Shown here in pieces: positions 23,020 through 36,138 of a stretch of 64,000 nt of DNA (its first letter is position 1; each line of letters begins with the position of its first letter). Source of the stretch: Mimachlamys varia (taxonomy: Eukaryota > Mollusca > Bivalvia > Pectinida > Pectinidae); the NCBI GenBank assembly GCA_947623455.1, contig OX392534.1, forward strand, positions 35,221,426 to 35,285,425, in the 5' to 3' direction. The notes beneath the pieces were generated by a model. The model was not told the origin of the DNA. It was given only the letters and a program-made list of their open reading frames with translations, and ran no database searches. A program made the position numbers and the translations under genes.

Positions 23020-25160
23020 AAAATATGATATCTCTATCAGCGACATTATTAACTGGAATCTGTTTTGCGTATGTAAATCGGCATATCCGCTAACTGTCAA
23101 ATCGCTGGTATCTTTCTTTATCTATTATAATGATCTGCCAATTTTCTTTTAAATTATGACACTACCAGCTACATGTGTACACTGTATCAATCTCGTAGGT
23201 TTTTTTTAAGAAAGATGATCCTTTAGCTAATTTAAACAAATATGAAATTATGCTGACAATATGCAAGATAAAATTATTAATGCGATATCTCGAATAGACA
23301 AAATAAGACAGAAACTGAAAAAAAAAAAAAAATAGCACACCAATTGTTTTGGCGCCAGTCATGAAAGACACGTTGCAGCAATCACTGGAATCAAATTTTT
23401 GATGTTTTAGAGAGAAAGAAACGGATTTTACCTGACTGAATTGATAGTAAACGGTTGGATATAATGATAATACCATTTTTTTTAAACAACACCATATCAA
23501 GTTTCAAGATTTTATTAACACCAAGCGTACAACTTATAAAACAACGTATATACATTTGACATATTTGCACTGCTACCTTATTATACTGACAATATATAAT
23601 AGCATTATATACATGATTCTATGGTAATTGTTCTTTTTGTTACAATACAATGTTTTGTTTTTTGTTGTTGTTTTTTCTTAGAAGTACGATATTTGCAATC
23701 AATTTTGTGAAATGGTTGTTTACAAAACAATACAATATACCACAATTAATGAAAATCACTGTCATCTGACAACTCTTACTATAGCAATGTTCTGACTACT
23801 GAATTAACCATGTGGACTCGACACATATAGGGAAGCGTTTAACATAACACCATTAACACACAAATACAAGTAATGTATAGTATTTATGAACTATATATAT
23901 TTTCTTTCAAAATCTACATTATGTACATGACTGATTTCATATCTTCTCATAACGGTGTCTCTAAGTGAATATTAAAGACTAAATATGGTTAGACTAGCCC
24001 CGGTTTACATGTTAGAGAATGCAAAAAAAATATCAGTATTGAATACAGTTCATGTATATATATGTACTTAACGTCAACGATCGGGTAACGGTCGATTTAT
24101 GGGATACGATTGACATTTTGTGTTTTTCTTTATAAGTAACAACACTCAGGAGATCAATTATGTCAAAAATATAAAATAAAACGTAGTAAAATTGTCCTGT
24201 AAAAGTGGTTATTTTCGCGGGTGTTTAATTTCACGATTTCGTTACGTAAACTATACGCGTGGGGGTAATTTGAAAGCAAAAATCAGTACGAGTTGCTTCC
24301 CTTGATTACTGATTTGAGATGACAGCGAACACGTGGCCTTCTGTCAGTGCCGTATTAAATTACCCGTGTATCTAACAATAAAAATTGAACACATTTTATC
24401 AGGATGATGTGTTATTTTTCCGCATAGCGATCTACAGGCTAATTAAACCCATGGGTATGGTCTATAAGGAGTACAATTCAGAATTTGGTCATATTCAGTA
24501 AACTGGTGACAGGGCCGTGACTTGAAATATGTCCAACCAATAGTAACTTTCGCGTAATTAGCGTAAAGTCCCACTCTCGTGTAAAATTTCCACGTTTAAA
24601 GTATCTTCTTCTGTGTCATTAAAATTCCTTTGATTCTATCATTCAACGCGTCAACGTATAGCCAAAATGGAACACTTTCGAGATTTTTTGTCAATTTTGT
24701 GTACACTTGCAATTATGATCAAGTTTATTAATGATAATGCTTATATTGATGAATGAGAGAAACGTCATATCGTTTAGCAAACCAGTCGTCGATCTATGTA
24801 TATATGGTATGACAGAACGTTTATTGGGCACGGGCACGCAGTTGGGCGCTGGGTCATGATACGAGGATAACGAATTTGAATCACGTAACAGCTTTTTGAA
24901 CGAGATACGTTGCATGTTCGAGTCTACCCAGCTGTAAATGTGTACGCTCAATACAGCCCTTGTTGTATGCTTTCTAGAGAGTTGAAACAGATATCGAGCT
25001 TGTTTCAACGAAAAATGATTTTGGTTTCAATGGAATACAAGAACTATTATTATTATTCAAATATTACCTTTGATTCAGTTGAAAAAATAGTCGTAATTTT
25101 GCTCTCGAAAGAGTTCGTGAGTTGTTATGAAACGTGACGGCATATAGAACCTAACGTAGG
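23020..25160. other. array 1 spacer (unit 2), no gene recognised
   Basis: Nearly identical to 15450-17600. It includes a poly-A expansion (about 23320) and a TTGTTGTT insertion (about 23660) relative to unit 1. No coding signal beyond frames shared by duplication. Confidence 0.55.
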
Positions 25161-25189
25161 CATACAAATCAAACAATTTCGTCACAGCG

Positions 25190-25480
25190 TAACATTTAAT
25201 CGAATTCCAGGGGCTGTCATTATATTCAAGAAATTATCATTGTGATAATTAGAACATTTTGAACATGCAAACACCCAGACATGGGTTCCTATTAATACAA
25301 ACATCCCGACATGGGAAATAAACAATATTTTACTACAAGGAGCAGAAATGAAACTAGTGAGACGAGCCGGGCGCGAACCCCGAGACATCTAGATGATAGA
25401 GCCAGGACGTTACCACCAGGCCAAAGGTCCCAACCAGTTGATCTGGTTTGTAATTTCCTGATATTGTTATGCAAGGTCGC
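25190..25480 (-). mobile_element. tRNA-derived SINE-like element in unit 2
   Basis: Second copy of the element at 17610-17900, with the B-box region GGGGTTCGCGCCCGGC on the minus strand and the same body. It was carried along by the segmental duplication. Confidence 0.65.
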
Positions 25481-25783
25481 GTCTCCACGTAACAGAGTTC
25501 ACGTCTGCATAATCATAACGTAAACATGATTCTAACGCAGTGCCTGGTGCTTCCAACTCTATTATTTTGCATGAATATAAGTAATAAAAACACTAATATT
25601 ATTATCTCATTTTGAAACTTGATGACTACAACTCCCGTAAGACTGCTGAACGGTACGTAACTTCATGAACATCGGATGGTAGCTGAACTTGTAATGTTCC
25701 GAGTGTAGAAGTACTTACAGGTCATGTAAATTGGTCTCTTTTGAATACTCTGTATCTTCATACCTATTGGTATATGCTGTAGT

Positions 25784-28489
25784 TCAGGGTACTGCAGATA
25801 ACAGGGACCCGCAGTAGGACGCTGTAGTCATGCTACTATTGTACTGAAAATCAGACCAAGTCCCATCGTCCTGACACACGGTCTGAAAGCAATGTTTATC
25901 ATAGAATAGGAAGACAGCATGCGATCCAACAGTATTCCCAGTCTGCTTGATCAAACCTCCACTGTCAACTGATTGAAGCATCGGACAAGCTGTACCAATA
26001 GAACAACATGAAATTCAACCTTATTTAAAAAATAATGACACTAATGTCAACTTTTAAACATAATTGTGTCCCCTTGTGTCTCTGGCAATAAAACACGTGT
26101 CAGAATTAAATATGCTTTTTTACTCTTCTGCTTCACAAATAGTCTGTTGTACAGTGACAAGTAGACAAGGTTACTTAAGGTAGATTTAACGAAAGCGCAC
26201 TTTCACCGTTGGTAATGTTATTTGTTCAATAGTTGAATCAATAGAGGAAAACACATTATGTATAACTATTACGTTACATGTAAAATGATTAAAAACTACC
26301 TTATAAAGTATGAGAGACAAACAGATTTAATGCTGAATAACCGCAGATAGCCGAAACGACATGGAATAGAAACGTGAATATTGTAGTGAAATGGTAGTGG
26401 TAAAGGTGTGCCGACATTCTACCACAAGCCCTCCACCTTCTGGTTACGAGTTCAAAACCCAAGTGGGGCAGTTGCCAGGTAATGACCGTTGGTCTGTGGT
26501 TATTATCGGGGTACTCCAGCTTTCCCCCACCTCTAATACCTGGAACGTCTTTAAACGACCTCGGTTGTTAATTGGAAAAACAAAATAAACCAAACCAAAC
26601 TTTACCCCAGTGGAATACCGATCGACATTTAAAAGATGTATCTAGCTCTAGTTAAGGGATTGGTATCAGTGTTATCTGAAACAAAATCCAAGGATTCTTG
26701 GGTAAAAGCGAAGTCAATATTATTTAAAATCATAATTATATTTTGGCATTGCTACTTAGAACCGGAAAGGATATTTAGGATATTGGGGGATAACTACAAT
26801 GGAAAACGGGTAAATTCAATAACCGGTAATGTATAATTTACCCGTTTTCCGGTTATTGAATTTACCCGTTTTTCATTGTAGTTATCCCCCGATAACCTAA
26901 ACAAAATAGAAAGTTTATCCTTATATTTACAGTATCTTTCTGTGAAATGTTTGTAACTATTTTGTTCATTTTAGTCAAATCTTCGGACACAGATTTCATT
27001 TCAAAACTATTAAACGTGGGAATGGTTCAATAAATGTAACAACATTTGCAAGCTCCGCCCACGTTTATTGTTGGTGACGTCACACAATTGTGTTTCAAAC
27101 TGTAGGATTTGCATAGCTCCGCCCACATGTATTGTTATCGAGTGAATGTCAGTGTAGACTGTAAATATATGAAATTAAACAAATGCGAAAAACAAACTGT
27201 GTAAATGATTTTCTGTTGGGCTGTTATTTATTGTTTGTTCAAATTATGGATATTTAAGATGTTTGGGTCTAATTTATGGTTGGCATATTTTCTTATATTT
27301 CACTTTTGACTCCGCATAAACCTCATTCAATGCTGGGCTTTTTTTCCGTACCGATGCACTATGAAAGTGGAACGTTATCTTGATTTCCACGACTGCTATA
27401 AAGATTTTGAAGACCCGTTAATCTTTTATATGAATTCCATTAGACATTGTTAAACAAACTTGATATCAGTAAGGTCACTTAGCTGTAAACAGATTTGTCC
27501 GAAAGGAAAGCAAATTCATCAAAATCTCTTAACATGTAATATTGATGCTGGTTTGATTTGTTTTCTAATTATTCTGCATGACAACATTTTAATGATGATA
27601 TCATGTAAACAAACTTACTGATTGGTTTACAGGAAGTGTTGAATTGATTCCATTCCTCGTTGTCCTGGCATTGTACTGACTCATCCCCAATCAGCTTAAA
27701 ACCTCTCGGGCACGTGAACGAAACATTACATGTCGAATACGAGAGAAGAAACCCATTGTCTATGCTGGGAATCGTCAAAGCACAGCCTGAAATTTTTTTT
27801 TGAGAAAACCAAAGCGTCAACAAAACCATAATCCGAACACAAAATCAATAATAAATTTATATATCAGAATATTATGCAGTTGTCGTTTATGCTTGAAGGT
27901 TTCAAATATATATATGTACCGCATAGGCACCTTAACCGATTAAAGGTGACATTTTCCTCGGCTTGACCCAAATGTATTACAAACGTCATAATCATATAGT
28001 CAAATTGTTCGGGTCGTTCCTGTCGTATGTATTCTATGTGACTTGAAAATGGCGAATACCAATAACATAAATGAAATAATAAACAATTGTAAATAATCTT
28101 AGTTTTGATAAGCAGAAAAATTAGCAGACAGAGTGTCGTTTCGAGCGAAAGGCGTGGTGATTTAAACATGTCTTACCTGTGATTTTCGTATATCCGAATA
28201 TCCCACCATACGTTGTAACCAGTTTTTCAGAATACATGTTACAAGTCTTTGTTTGGGAGTCGTACACGAAAGAAGCACATTGACACTTGTACTGAAGGCA
28301 GTATGTTCCACACCACATCTTGTTCTTCACATTGTGTTTGGTCTCCAGTAGATGTTGACTGTAAGGGGATATCGAAAACAGGTAATCTCTTCTGAAATAT
28401 CTCCCAATAACCGTTCCGTGGATTTCAAGTATCCAGTATGTCATTACCAACACAGAGACATTGATGGTGTTCTTCAATAGTGATTGCAT
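25784..28489 (-). CDS. secreted PAN-CCP-CCP protein, copy 3
   Basis: Exons 28489-28177, 27786-27619 and 25989-25784 (stop) with GT-AG borders, phase 1 introns and 228 residues. The signal peptide MQSLLKNTINVSVLVMTYWI leads into a PAN-like domain (MWCGTYCLQYKCQC, SQTKTCNMYSEKL). The first CCP contains CALTIPSIDNGFLLSYS and the second CPMLQSVDSGGLIKQ ... VCQDDGTWSDFQ ... ASYC. Differences from copy 2 are few, and the PAN exon is intact here. Potential N-glycosylation sites include NVS and NTS in the first CCP and NSS in the second. Intron 2 contains a SINE and a shortened version of the hairpin found in copy 2. Probably expressed as a secreted or matrix protein; no ligand can be inferred. Confidence 0.85.
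26386..26600 (+). mobile_element. tRNA-derived SINE in intron 2 of copy 3
   Basis: Same insertion as at 18811-19024, inherited through duplication: TGGTAGTGGTAAAGGTGTG head, GAGTTCAAAACCC B-box and an A-rich tail CAAAATAAACCAAACCAAAC. Confidence 0.8.
26778..26926. repeat. truncated foldback hairpin in intron 2 of copy 3
   Basis: Same element as 19237-19406 but the outer part of the left arm is deleted (GGAAAGGATATTTAGG joins directly to ATATTGGGGGATAAC), leaving about 50-bp complementary arms. Confidence 0.8.
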
Positions 28490-29326
28490 ATTTCCCCCGT
28501 CCTCGTTTGGTAACTTTGAAATAGTATGACTTTCTTAATTACTTGACAATTGTGCAACTAATAGCGTTGCATCCGAACCACTAGTAGAACTGCGCGTGAC
28601 CCTCGTGTCTTGAACACTGCAACCTATGTACTTATGCATACATCTATATCTGATTTAACCGTGTACATAAATGTTGTTATCCGTTGTTCAAGCACGTGTA
28701 GTGGGGACGGGCTTAGTTAATACACGTGATCGGGAAGAACAATATACGAAGGCGGAGTCGCGAGTTTACAGATGGTTAGTGGGTAAGAGATATCAAGATG
28801 TTAATATAGCATGTGATTGCATGTGAAGTATGTTTCATTGAGGGTTGGACAAGGTAAGAGGTGATTTTGTAATTCAATGTAGCCTTGCTACGTGACTGGC
28901 TAGACGTGTATGCTAGGCCACGCTCATCTGTCGTTAGAAAATATATTGTTTGATGGATGAGGACTGTATTTTTTTCCATTCATTTTATTCGTTTTCAGAC
29001 CTTGTGTTCTGTTACTCTGAATTGTTGAATAATTCCATAATAAAACGATAGATGATATCAAAATTACATTGTATAATGAAGTGAAGAATCAATGTACATC
29101 TGATATGTAGTTTCCAGTTACAAGCGTGTTGTCTATAGTATAAAATACTTATGAAAACATACCAGTTTCGTAAGCATTTTGTCGAACGACATATAAATCA
29201 TCCATTCCTGCCCATTCTTTGACAATTATTGTCAGACTGTCAGATTGTGTGTTTTTAAAAGTTTGTATGCATGACGGCTGAACTTTCATAGCACTATGGA
29301 AGTTAAAAGAAAGACTTTCAATTCTC

Positions 29327-29590
29327 ATGTGCTTACATGTTGTGATGGCAATTATGACTGGGCTCTCATTTCTTATTTACTTGGATGTGACCAAAATTAA
29401 TATTGCGGGTGTCGTCGATGACGCAGAACACGCTTACTCTTTCGGCACACCTAGTCTTATTCTCTTGTACTTTTACAAGGGTCTCGATGTAAATCTTTCC
29501 TTTTTGTTCACTTTTTGCGCTTACTCGATTTTGAGATCAGATTATGATTTTGTTGACGCGTCGATAATCTCTAATTATTTATTATTCTCA
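29327..29590 (+). repeat. dispersed repeat DR-A in unit 3
   Basis: Equivalent to the copy at 14092-14350 with a few substitutions (TTCGGCACACCTAGTCTTAT). Confidence 0.75.
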
Positions 29591-30425
29591 TATGATGGTA
29601 TATGTGAAATAAGAACGAAAATGTATTAAGGGCTTGCCATGGTGAATACTCAATTTGACGAAGAGGTAAGATTATATGTGAAAAAGGGATATCGATTCAA
29701 TACGTTTAAAAAGTCTATCGATTAATAAAACCCAATAAACAAAGAAAACTTTATTTCAATCATTGATAATTTGCGTTCAATAAGATTGATCAATTTTGAA
29801 ATATTAAGTGCAACAATATTACTTTATATACGAATAGTGTGCATTTCATTAAAATTATGTTCTGATAATTTTTTTATAATTAGTTCAATATTTTATCTAA
29901 TCCTCAGCTTCCAAAGTCGTCGAGTGCATTGTTGCAATCACCAATCAAAGAACTGCACTTAAAGAGTATATATTAATCCGCGCGTCTGGTGGTGTATACC
30001 TTTACGCGTGCTTGGTGCCTTGTTACCATCATCATCAGAAGAGCACTGCAAGACCGGGTCTTCTTTGTGCTGATAATTATTGGACACTTCCTGTTCCCTC
30101 CAAGATATAATAAACGCAATTACCGTTCTACCAGAGAAAGAAGTATAATTCATATTATCTCAGTATTATTTGAACTCATTTGTAGCAAGTTAATCACTTT
30201 TGCTTTTGTGTATATTTGAATTCGTGAACTTACCATGTAAATTTCATTTTCATTTTCGAATTCTATTTTAAGAATGTACGTGTAGAAATGTATTGTGTTT
30301 GGAATTTTGTGAAGGATTTTATTATAAAACGATAAAGGTATCAACTGTATAATGATATAGGTGAAGAATTAATAGGCTTGTGATATGCAGTTTCCGCTGC
30401 AAGATAGATGTCGTGCCATTTTTTG

Positions 30426-30610
30426 TGAAAAAACATTGGTCTGACAAAGAGATGGCATGTCTTTGGCAGATTGTATGCATGACGGCGATATTGTACTTTT
30501 ATGTACACAACATTTTGGACATCTGCCGTTTTTTGTTGAAAAACATTGGTCTGACAAAGAGATTGCATGTCTTTGGCAGATTGTATGCATGGCGGCGATA
30601 TTGTACTTTC
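30426..30610. repeat. 110-bp tandem duplication
   Basis: AACATTGGTCTGACAAAGAG through GGCGATATTGTACTTT occurs at 30432 and again at 30542. Unit 1 has a single copy (15278-15345) and unit 2 has lost it. Two overlapping open frames here arise from the duplication. Confidence 0.85.
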
Positions 30611-30699
30611 ATATAAACACAATTTAAATAATTTAAATCTCTGTTTGTTTGTTTCATAATATCACACTAAAATTACAATGATAATCAATAAAGGTTGGT

Positions 30700-32280
30700 T
30701 TTGTTTAGGTAGAAATTTTGCAAAAAATATGATATCTCTATCAGCGACATTATTAACTGGAATCTGTTTTGCGTATGTAAATCGGCATATCCGCTAACTG
30801 TCAAATCGCTGGTATCTTTCTTTATCTATTATAATGATCTGCCAATTTTCTTTCAAATTATGACACTACCAGCTACATGTGTACACTGTATCAATCTCGT
30901 AGGTTTTTTTTAAAGAAAGATGATCCTTTAGCTAATTTAAACAAATATGAAATTATGTTGACAATATGCAAGAAAAAATTATTAACGCGATATCTTGAAT
31001 AGACAAAATACGACAGAAATTAAAAAAAAACCAAATAGCACACCAATTATTTTGGCACCAGTCATAAAAGACACGTTTCAGCAATCACTGGAATCAAATT
31101 TTTGATGTTTTAGAGAGAAAGAAATGGATTTTACCTGACTTAATTGATAGCAAAAGGCTGGATATACTGGTAATACCGCTTTAAAAAAAAAGCACCATTT
31201 CAAGTTTCAAGTTTCAAGATTTTATTAACACCAAGCGTACAACTTATAGAACATCGTATAAACATTTGACATATTTGCACTGCAACCTTATTATACTGAC
31301 AATATATAATAGCATTATATACATGATTCTATGGTAATTGTTCTTTTTGTTACAATACAATGTTTTGTTTTTTGTTGTTTTTATTTCTTAGAAGTACGAT
31401 ATTTGCTATCAACTTTGTGAAATGGCTGTTTACAGAACAATGCAATATACCACACTTATCCTATGCATACCTCCATCGCCAAAAAGCAAAATAAAATAAC
31501 TTAATGAGAATCACAGTCATCTTACAACTCCTACTATAGCAATGTTCTGACTACTGAATTAACCATGTGTACTCGACACATATAGGGAAGCGTTTAACAT
31601 AACACCATTAACACACAAATACAAGTAATGTATAGTATTTATGAACAATATATATTTTCTTTCAAAATCTACATTATGTACATGACTGATTTCATATCTT
31701 CTCATAACGGTGTCTCTAAGTGAATATTAAAGACTGCATATGGTTAAACATGCCCCGGTTTGCATGTTATAGGATGCAAACAATTAAGCAGTATTGAGTA
31801 CAGTATATTTATAGACTTTAAGTCACCGCTCGGTTAACGGTCGCTTTATTGGATACGATTGACATTTTGAGTTTTTCCTTATAAGTAGCAACACTCGGGG
31901 CTGAATTATGTCCAAGATATGATATGAAACGGAGTAAAATGGTCTGTAAACGTATTTATTTCCGTTGGTGTTTAATTTCACAATTTCGTTACGTGAGGAA
32001 CTACATTTGTATATGCGTGGGGAATATTAAAAAAAATATCAGTACGAGTTGCTTCACTCGATAACTGACTTGAGATGACAGCGAACACCTGGCCTTCTGT
32101 CAGTGCCGTATTAAATTACCTATGTATCTAACAATAAAATTTGAACACATTTTATCAGGATGATGTGTTATTTTCCGCATATCTACAGGCTTATTATATC
32201 CATGGGTATGGTCTTTAGAGAGTACAATTCAGAATTTGGTCATATTCAGTATCATGGTGAATGGAACGTGCCTTGAGTTC
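30700..32280. other. array 1 spacer (unit 3), no gene recognised
   Basis: Homologous to 15450-16930 and 23010-24520, with increasing divergence toward the right. No gene seen. Confidence 0.5.
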
Positions 32281-32660
32281 TTAACAAAAACACACAAAAA
32301 TTAAAAATAAAAACATTGAATAAGCATGTTACTTTTGATACGCTCACCCAAAAGGTGGGGGTATATTGTCCGTCTGTCCGTCAATATTGTCCGTCCGTCC
32401 GTCCGTCAACATTTGGTTTGTGCGACACTTTTACAGAGAACTATTGAAAGGATGTTGATGAAACCTCATACAAAGGTTATATGCATGAAGATCTGAAAAC
32501 GAGTCGATTTTGAAATTTATTCAATATGTCGTTACAGAGTTATAACCCTTTAGCTTGTAAATTTCAACAATTGTAAAAAATAGTCCTTGTCTGCTTTCGT
32601 AATTACGCTCATTGATTTCGCTGGTGGGCGTATCATGTAGCGTCCCCGGTGCTCTTGTTA
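32281..32660. mobile_element. inserted dispersed repeat with (CCGT)n tract
   Basis: Absent from the equivalent place in unit 2 (about 24525). Contains AAGGTGGGGGTATATTGTCC, a (TCCG)n/(CCGT)n tract (32370-32408), TGCGACACTTTTACAGAGAA and GATGAAACCTCATACAAAGG. This general sequence type is a common non-coding repeat in mollusc genomes (from memory). No terminal repeats could be fixed. Confidence 0.55.
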
Positions 32661-33592
32661 CTTTTTTAAATATATACAATCAATATATCCGAGAATTCTA
32701 CGCGATTGAATAATTTCCACTTATTAAAGCGTACATTTCCCCCTCGCATAAACTTCCACGTTTAAAGTATCTAAGTATTTGCCGTTAAAATTATATGATT
32801 TTTATCATTCAATGTGTTCACATATGCCGCAAATGAAACCTTCCACCGATACCTTAGCCAGATTTTGTGTCAAATTTGTGTACACGTTTCCTGATTTCAT
32901 GATAAATTTAATTAATGATAATGCTTGGTGAATGAGAGAAAAATCATACCGTTTAGCAAACCAATTGTTGTTCTACATATCTTTCGTATGAACGAACGTT
33001 TATTGGGCACGGGCACGTCACGGTTGGATGCTGGGTCATAATGGGAGGATATCCGACTGGAATCACGTGACGTCACTTTGAACAAGATACGTTGCTTGTT
33101 CGAGTCTAACCAGCTGTAAATGTGTATGTTGAATAACACACTGGTTGTATGCTTGCCAGAGAGTTAAAACAGATATTGACCTTGTAACAACAGAAACTAA
33201 TTTGTGATACAGTGGAATATAAGAACTTCGAATTATTATTATTCAAACATTACTTTTGATTCAGTTGAACAAAATAGTCGCAATTTGGCTCTCGTAATAG
33301 TTCGTGAGTTCACGTCTGCATAATCATAGCGTAAACATGATTTTTACTCTGTGCCTGGTACTTCCTGCTTTTATTATTTTACGTGAATATAAGAAATAAG
33401 AAAACAAATATTATTATCCTTATTTTGGAATTTGATGACTTCAACTCCAGGAAGACTGCTGAACGGCGACTTCGTGAACATCGGATGGTAGCTGAACGTT
33501 TAAAGTACATAATGTTGGAGTTCTAACAGGTCATGTAAATTTATCCCTTATGAATACTTTGAATCTTCATACCTATTGGTATGTGATGTAGT

Positions 33593-36138
33593 TCAGGGTA
33601 CTGCAGGTAACAGGGACCCGCAATAGGACACTGTAGTCATGCTACTATTGTACTGAAAATCAGACCAAGTCCCATCGTCCTGACACACGGTCTGAAAGCA
33701 ATGTTCATTATAGAATAGGAAAACAGCATGCGATCCAACAGTATTCCCAGTCTGCTTGATCAAAACTCCACTGTCAACTGATTGAAGCATTGGACAAGCT
33801 GTACCAATAGAACAACATAAAATTCAATCTTATTTCAAAATGAATGACGATAATGTCAACTTTTAAATATAATTGTCTCCCCATTTGTCTCTGGCAATAA
33901 AATACGTGTCAGAATTAAATATGCTCGTCTACTCCTGCTTCACAAATAGTCTGTTGTACAATGTACCAGTGGAACAAGGTTACTTAAGCTAGAATTAACG
34001 AAAGTGCCTACTCTCGCACTTACACCGTTGGTATTGGTTCAAGCATTGTATCAATAGAGGAAAACACTTAATGTATTACTATAGCGTTATATTTAAGATG
34101 ATTAAAATCAACATTATTAAGTATTAGAGAATAAAAGATTTAATGCTAAATAAACGAAGATAGCCAAAACGACCTGGAATAGAAATGTGAATAATGTAGT
34201 GGAATGGTAGTGGTTAAGGTGTGCTGAGATTCTACCACTAGCCCTCCACTTCTGGGTAACGAGTTCGAAACCCAAGTGGGGCAGTTGCCAGGTACTGACC
34301 GTAGGTCGGTGGCTTTCATCGGGTTTACATGTAGTTTAAACATATTTATTGCAAAAAAATTACAGGGGATTAGGCACAAGTTAATACAACTTATCAACGC
34401 CTTCTCCCAATATAAAATTTACATGACATTACAATAATTAGTTTACAACAGTACATAATTGAAATCACAATTGATCTTAAAGTCTCTTGCTAGATTTTTA
34501 CTGTGCACATTTCTAAAAATCTTTTTGTTCCACCGGGTACTCCGGCTTTCCTCCACCGCTAATACCTGGAACGTCCTTAAATGGTCACGGCTGTTAATTG
34601 GAAGAACAAAATATACCAAACCAAACTTTATCCTAGTGGAATACCGTTCGATATTTAAAAGATGGCTCTAGCTCTAGTTAAGGGATTGGTACCAGTGTTA
34701 TGAAACACCCTTGAAGGATTCTTGGGTTAAAGCGGAGTAAATATTAACTAAAACCATAATTATATTTTGGCATTGACACTTAGAACCGGAAAGGCAAAAA
34801 TCTTTCTTACATCACTCTTTTACTTTCAAATTAAATGAATTCATACAAATGCGAAAAACAAACTGTGTATATGATTTTCTGTTGGGCTGTATATTTAAGA
34901 TGTTTGGGTTTAATTTATGATTGGCATACTTTCTAATATTTCACTTTTGAACCCTCATAGACCTCATTAAATGCTGTTTTTTTTCGAACCGATGCACAAT
35001 GAAAGTGGAACGTTATTTATATTTTAGAGATTCTTTTATCTGCTATTTAGATTTGGAAGACTCGTTTATCTTCAATATAGGTTCCATTAGACTTTGTTAA
35101 ACAAACTTGATCTCAGTAAGGTGACTTAACTGTAAACGGATTTGTCCAAAAGGAAAGCAAATTCATCAAAATCTCTCAACATGTGTTACTGATGCTGGTT
35201 TGATATACATTGTTTTTATTCAATTCTGCATGATAACATTTTAATGATGATATCCTGTTGTTATACTTACTGATTTGTTTACAGGAAGTGTTAAATTGAT
35301 TCCATTCCTCGTTGTCCTGGCATTGCACTGACTCATCCCCAATCAGCTTATAACCTCTCGGGCACGTGAACGAGACATTACATGTCGAATACGAGAGAAG
35401 AAACCCGTTGTCTATGCTGGGAATCGTCGAAGCACAGCCTGGAATTTTTTTAGAGAATACCAAAGCGTCAACAAAACCATAATCCGAACACAAAATCAAT
35501 AATAAATTTATATATCAGAATATTATGCAGTTGTCATTTATGTTTTAAGGTTTCAAATATATATATGAACCGTATAGGCACCTTAACCGATTAAAGGTGA
35601 CATTTCCCTTGGCTTGACCCCAAATGTATTACAAACGTCATAATGAAATGATCAAACTGTTCGGGTCGTTCCTGTCGTGTGTAATCTATGTGACTTGACA
35701 ATGGCGAATACCAATAACACAAATGACATAATAAACAATTGTAAATAATCTTAGTTTTGATAAGTCAGTAAAATAGCAGACAGAGTGTCGTTTCGAGTGA
35801 AAGGCGTGGTGATTTAAACATGTCTTACCTGTGGTTTTCGTATATCCGAATATCCCCCCATACGTTGTTACCAGTTTTGTAGAATACATGTTACACGTCT
35901 TTGTTTGGGAGTCGTACACGAAAGAAGCACATTGACACTTGTACTGAAGGCAGTATGTTCCACACCACATCTTGTTCTTCACATTGTGTTTGGTCTCCAG
36001 TAAATGTTGACTGTAAGGGGATATCGAGTACAGGTAATCTCTTCTAAAATATCTCCCAATAACCGTTCCATAGAGTTCAAGTACCAGGTATGTCATTACC
36101 AAGACAAAGCCATAGGTGTTCTTCCATAACGGTCGCAT
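33593..36138 (-). CDS. secreted PAN-CCP-CCP protein, copy 4
   Basis: Exons 36138-35829, 35438-35271 and 33798-33593 (stop) with GT-AG borders, phase 1 introns and 227 residues. The N-terminus differs most from its paralogues (MRPLWKNTYGFVLVMTYLVL), one codon shorter, but is still a hydrophobic signal peptide. The PAN-like domain (MWCGTYCLQYKCQC, SQTKTCNMYSTKL), first CCP (CASTIPSIDNGF, EEW, NTSC) and second CCP (CPMLQSVDSGVL, VCQDDGTWSDFQ, SYC) are intact. The upstream region diverges from the other copies soon after the start codon, so this copy may have a different promoter. Intron 2 has the SINE, which is itself interrupted, but not the foldback hairpin. Function as for copy 1: extracellular, ligand unknown. 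Confidence 0.83.
34200..34626 (+). mobile_element. tRNA-derived SINE in intron 2 of copy 4, interrupted
   Basis: SINE head and B-box (GAGTTCGAAACCC) at 34200-34324; the body resumes at 34534 (CGGGTACTCCGGCTTTCCTC) and the tail ends near 34626. The gap is filled by the element at 34325-34533. Confidence 0.8.
34325..34533 (-). mobile_element. non-LTR retrotransposon 3' tail nested in the SINE
   Basis: The 209-bp insert is flanked by CGGGT (34320-34324 and 34534-34538). Read on the minus strand it ends with a GCAATAAATATGTTTAAAC type 3' end containing an AATAAA signal, and the 5' side is truncated inside the body. This fits a 5'-truncated LINE insertion; the family is not identified. Confidence 0.55.

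Larger units (their letters stand above)
17991..25563. repeat. array 1, unit 2 (about 7.57 kb)
   Basis: Carries gene copy 2 (18207-20946), which is frameshifted. Intron 2 is enlarged to about 1.7 kb by a SINE and a hairpin element. The spacer matches units 1 and 3. The distance between equivalent points of copies 2 and 3 is 7,543-7,577 bp. Units 2 and 3 look the most similar pair around the gene. Confidence 0.87.
25564..33372. repeat. array 1, unit 3 (about 7.8 kb)
   Basis: Carries gene copy 3 (25784-28489). Its spacer is more diverged beyond 31400. Unit-specific changes are a 110-bp tandem duplication (30426-30610), an inserted CCGT-rich dispersed repeat (32281-32660) and loss or absence of the SINE block near 33305. 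Confidence 0.87.
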
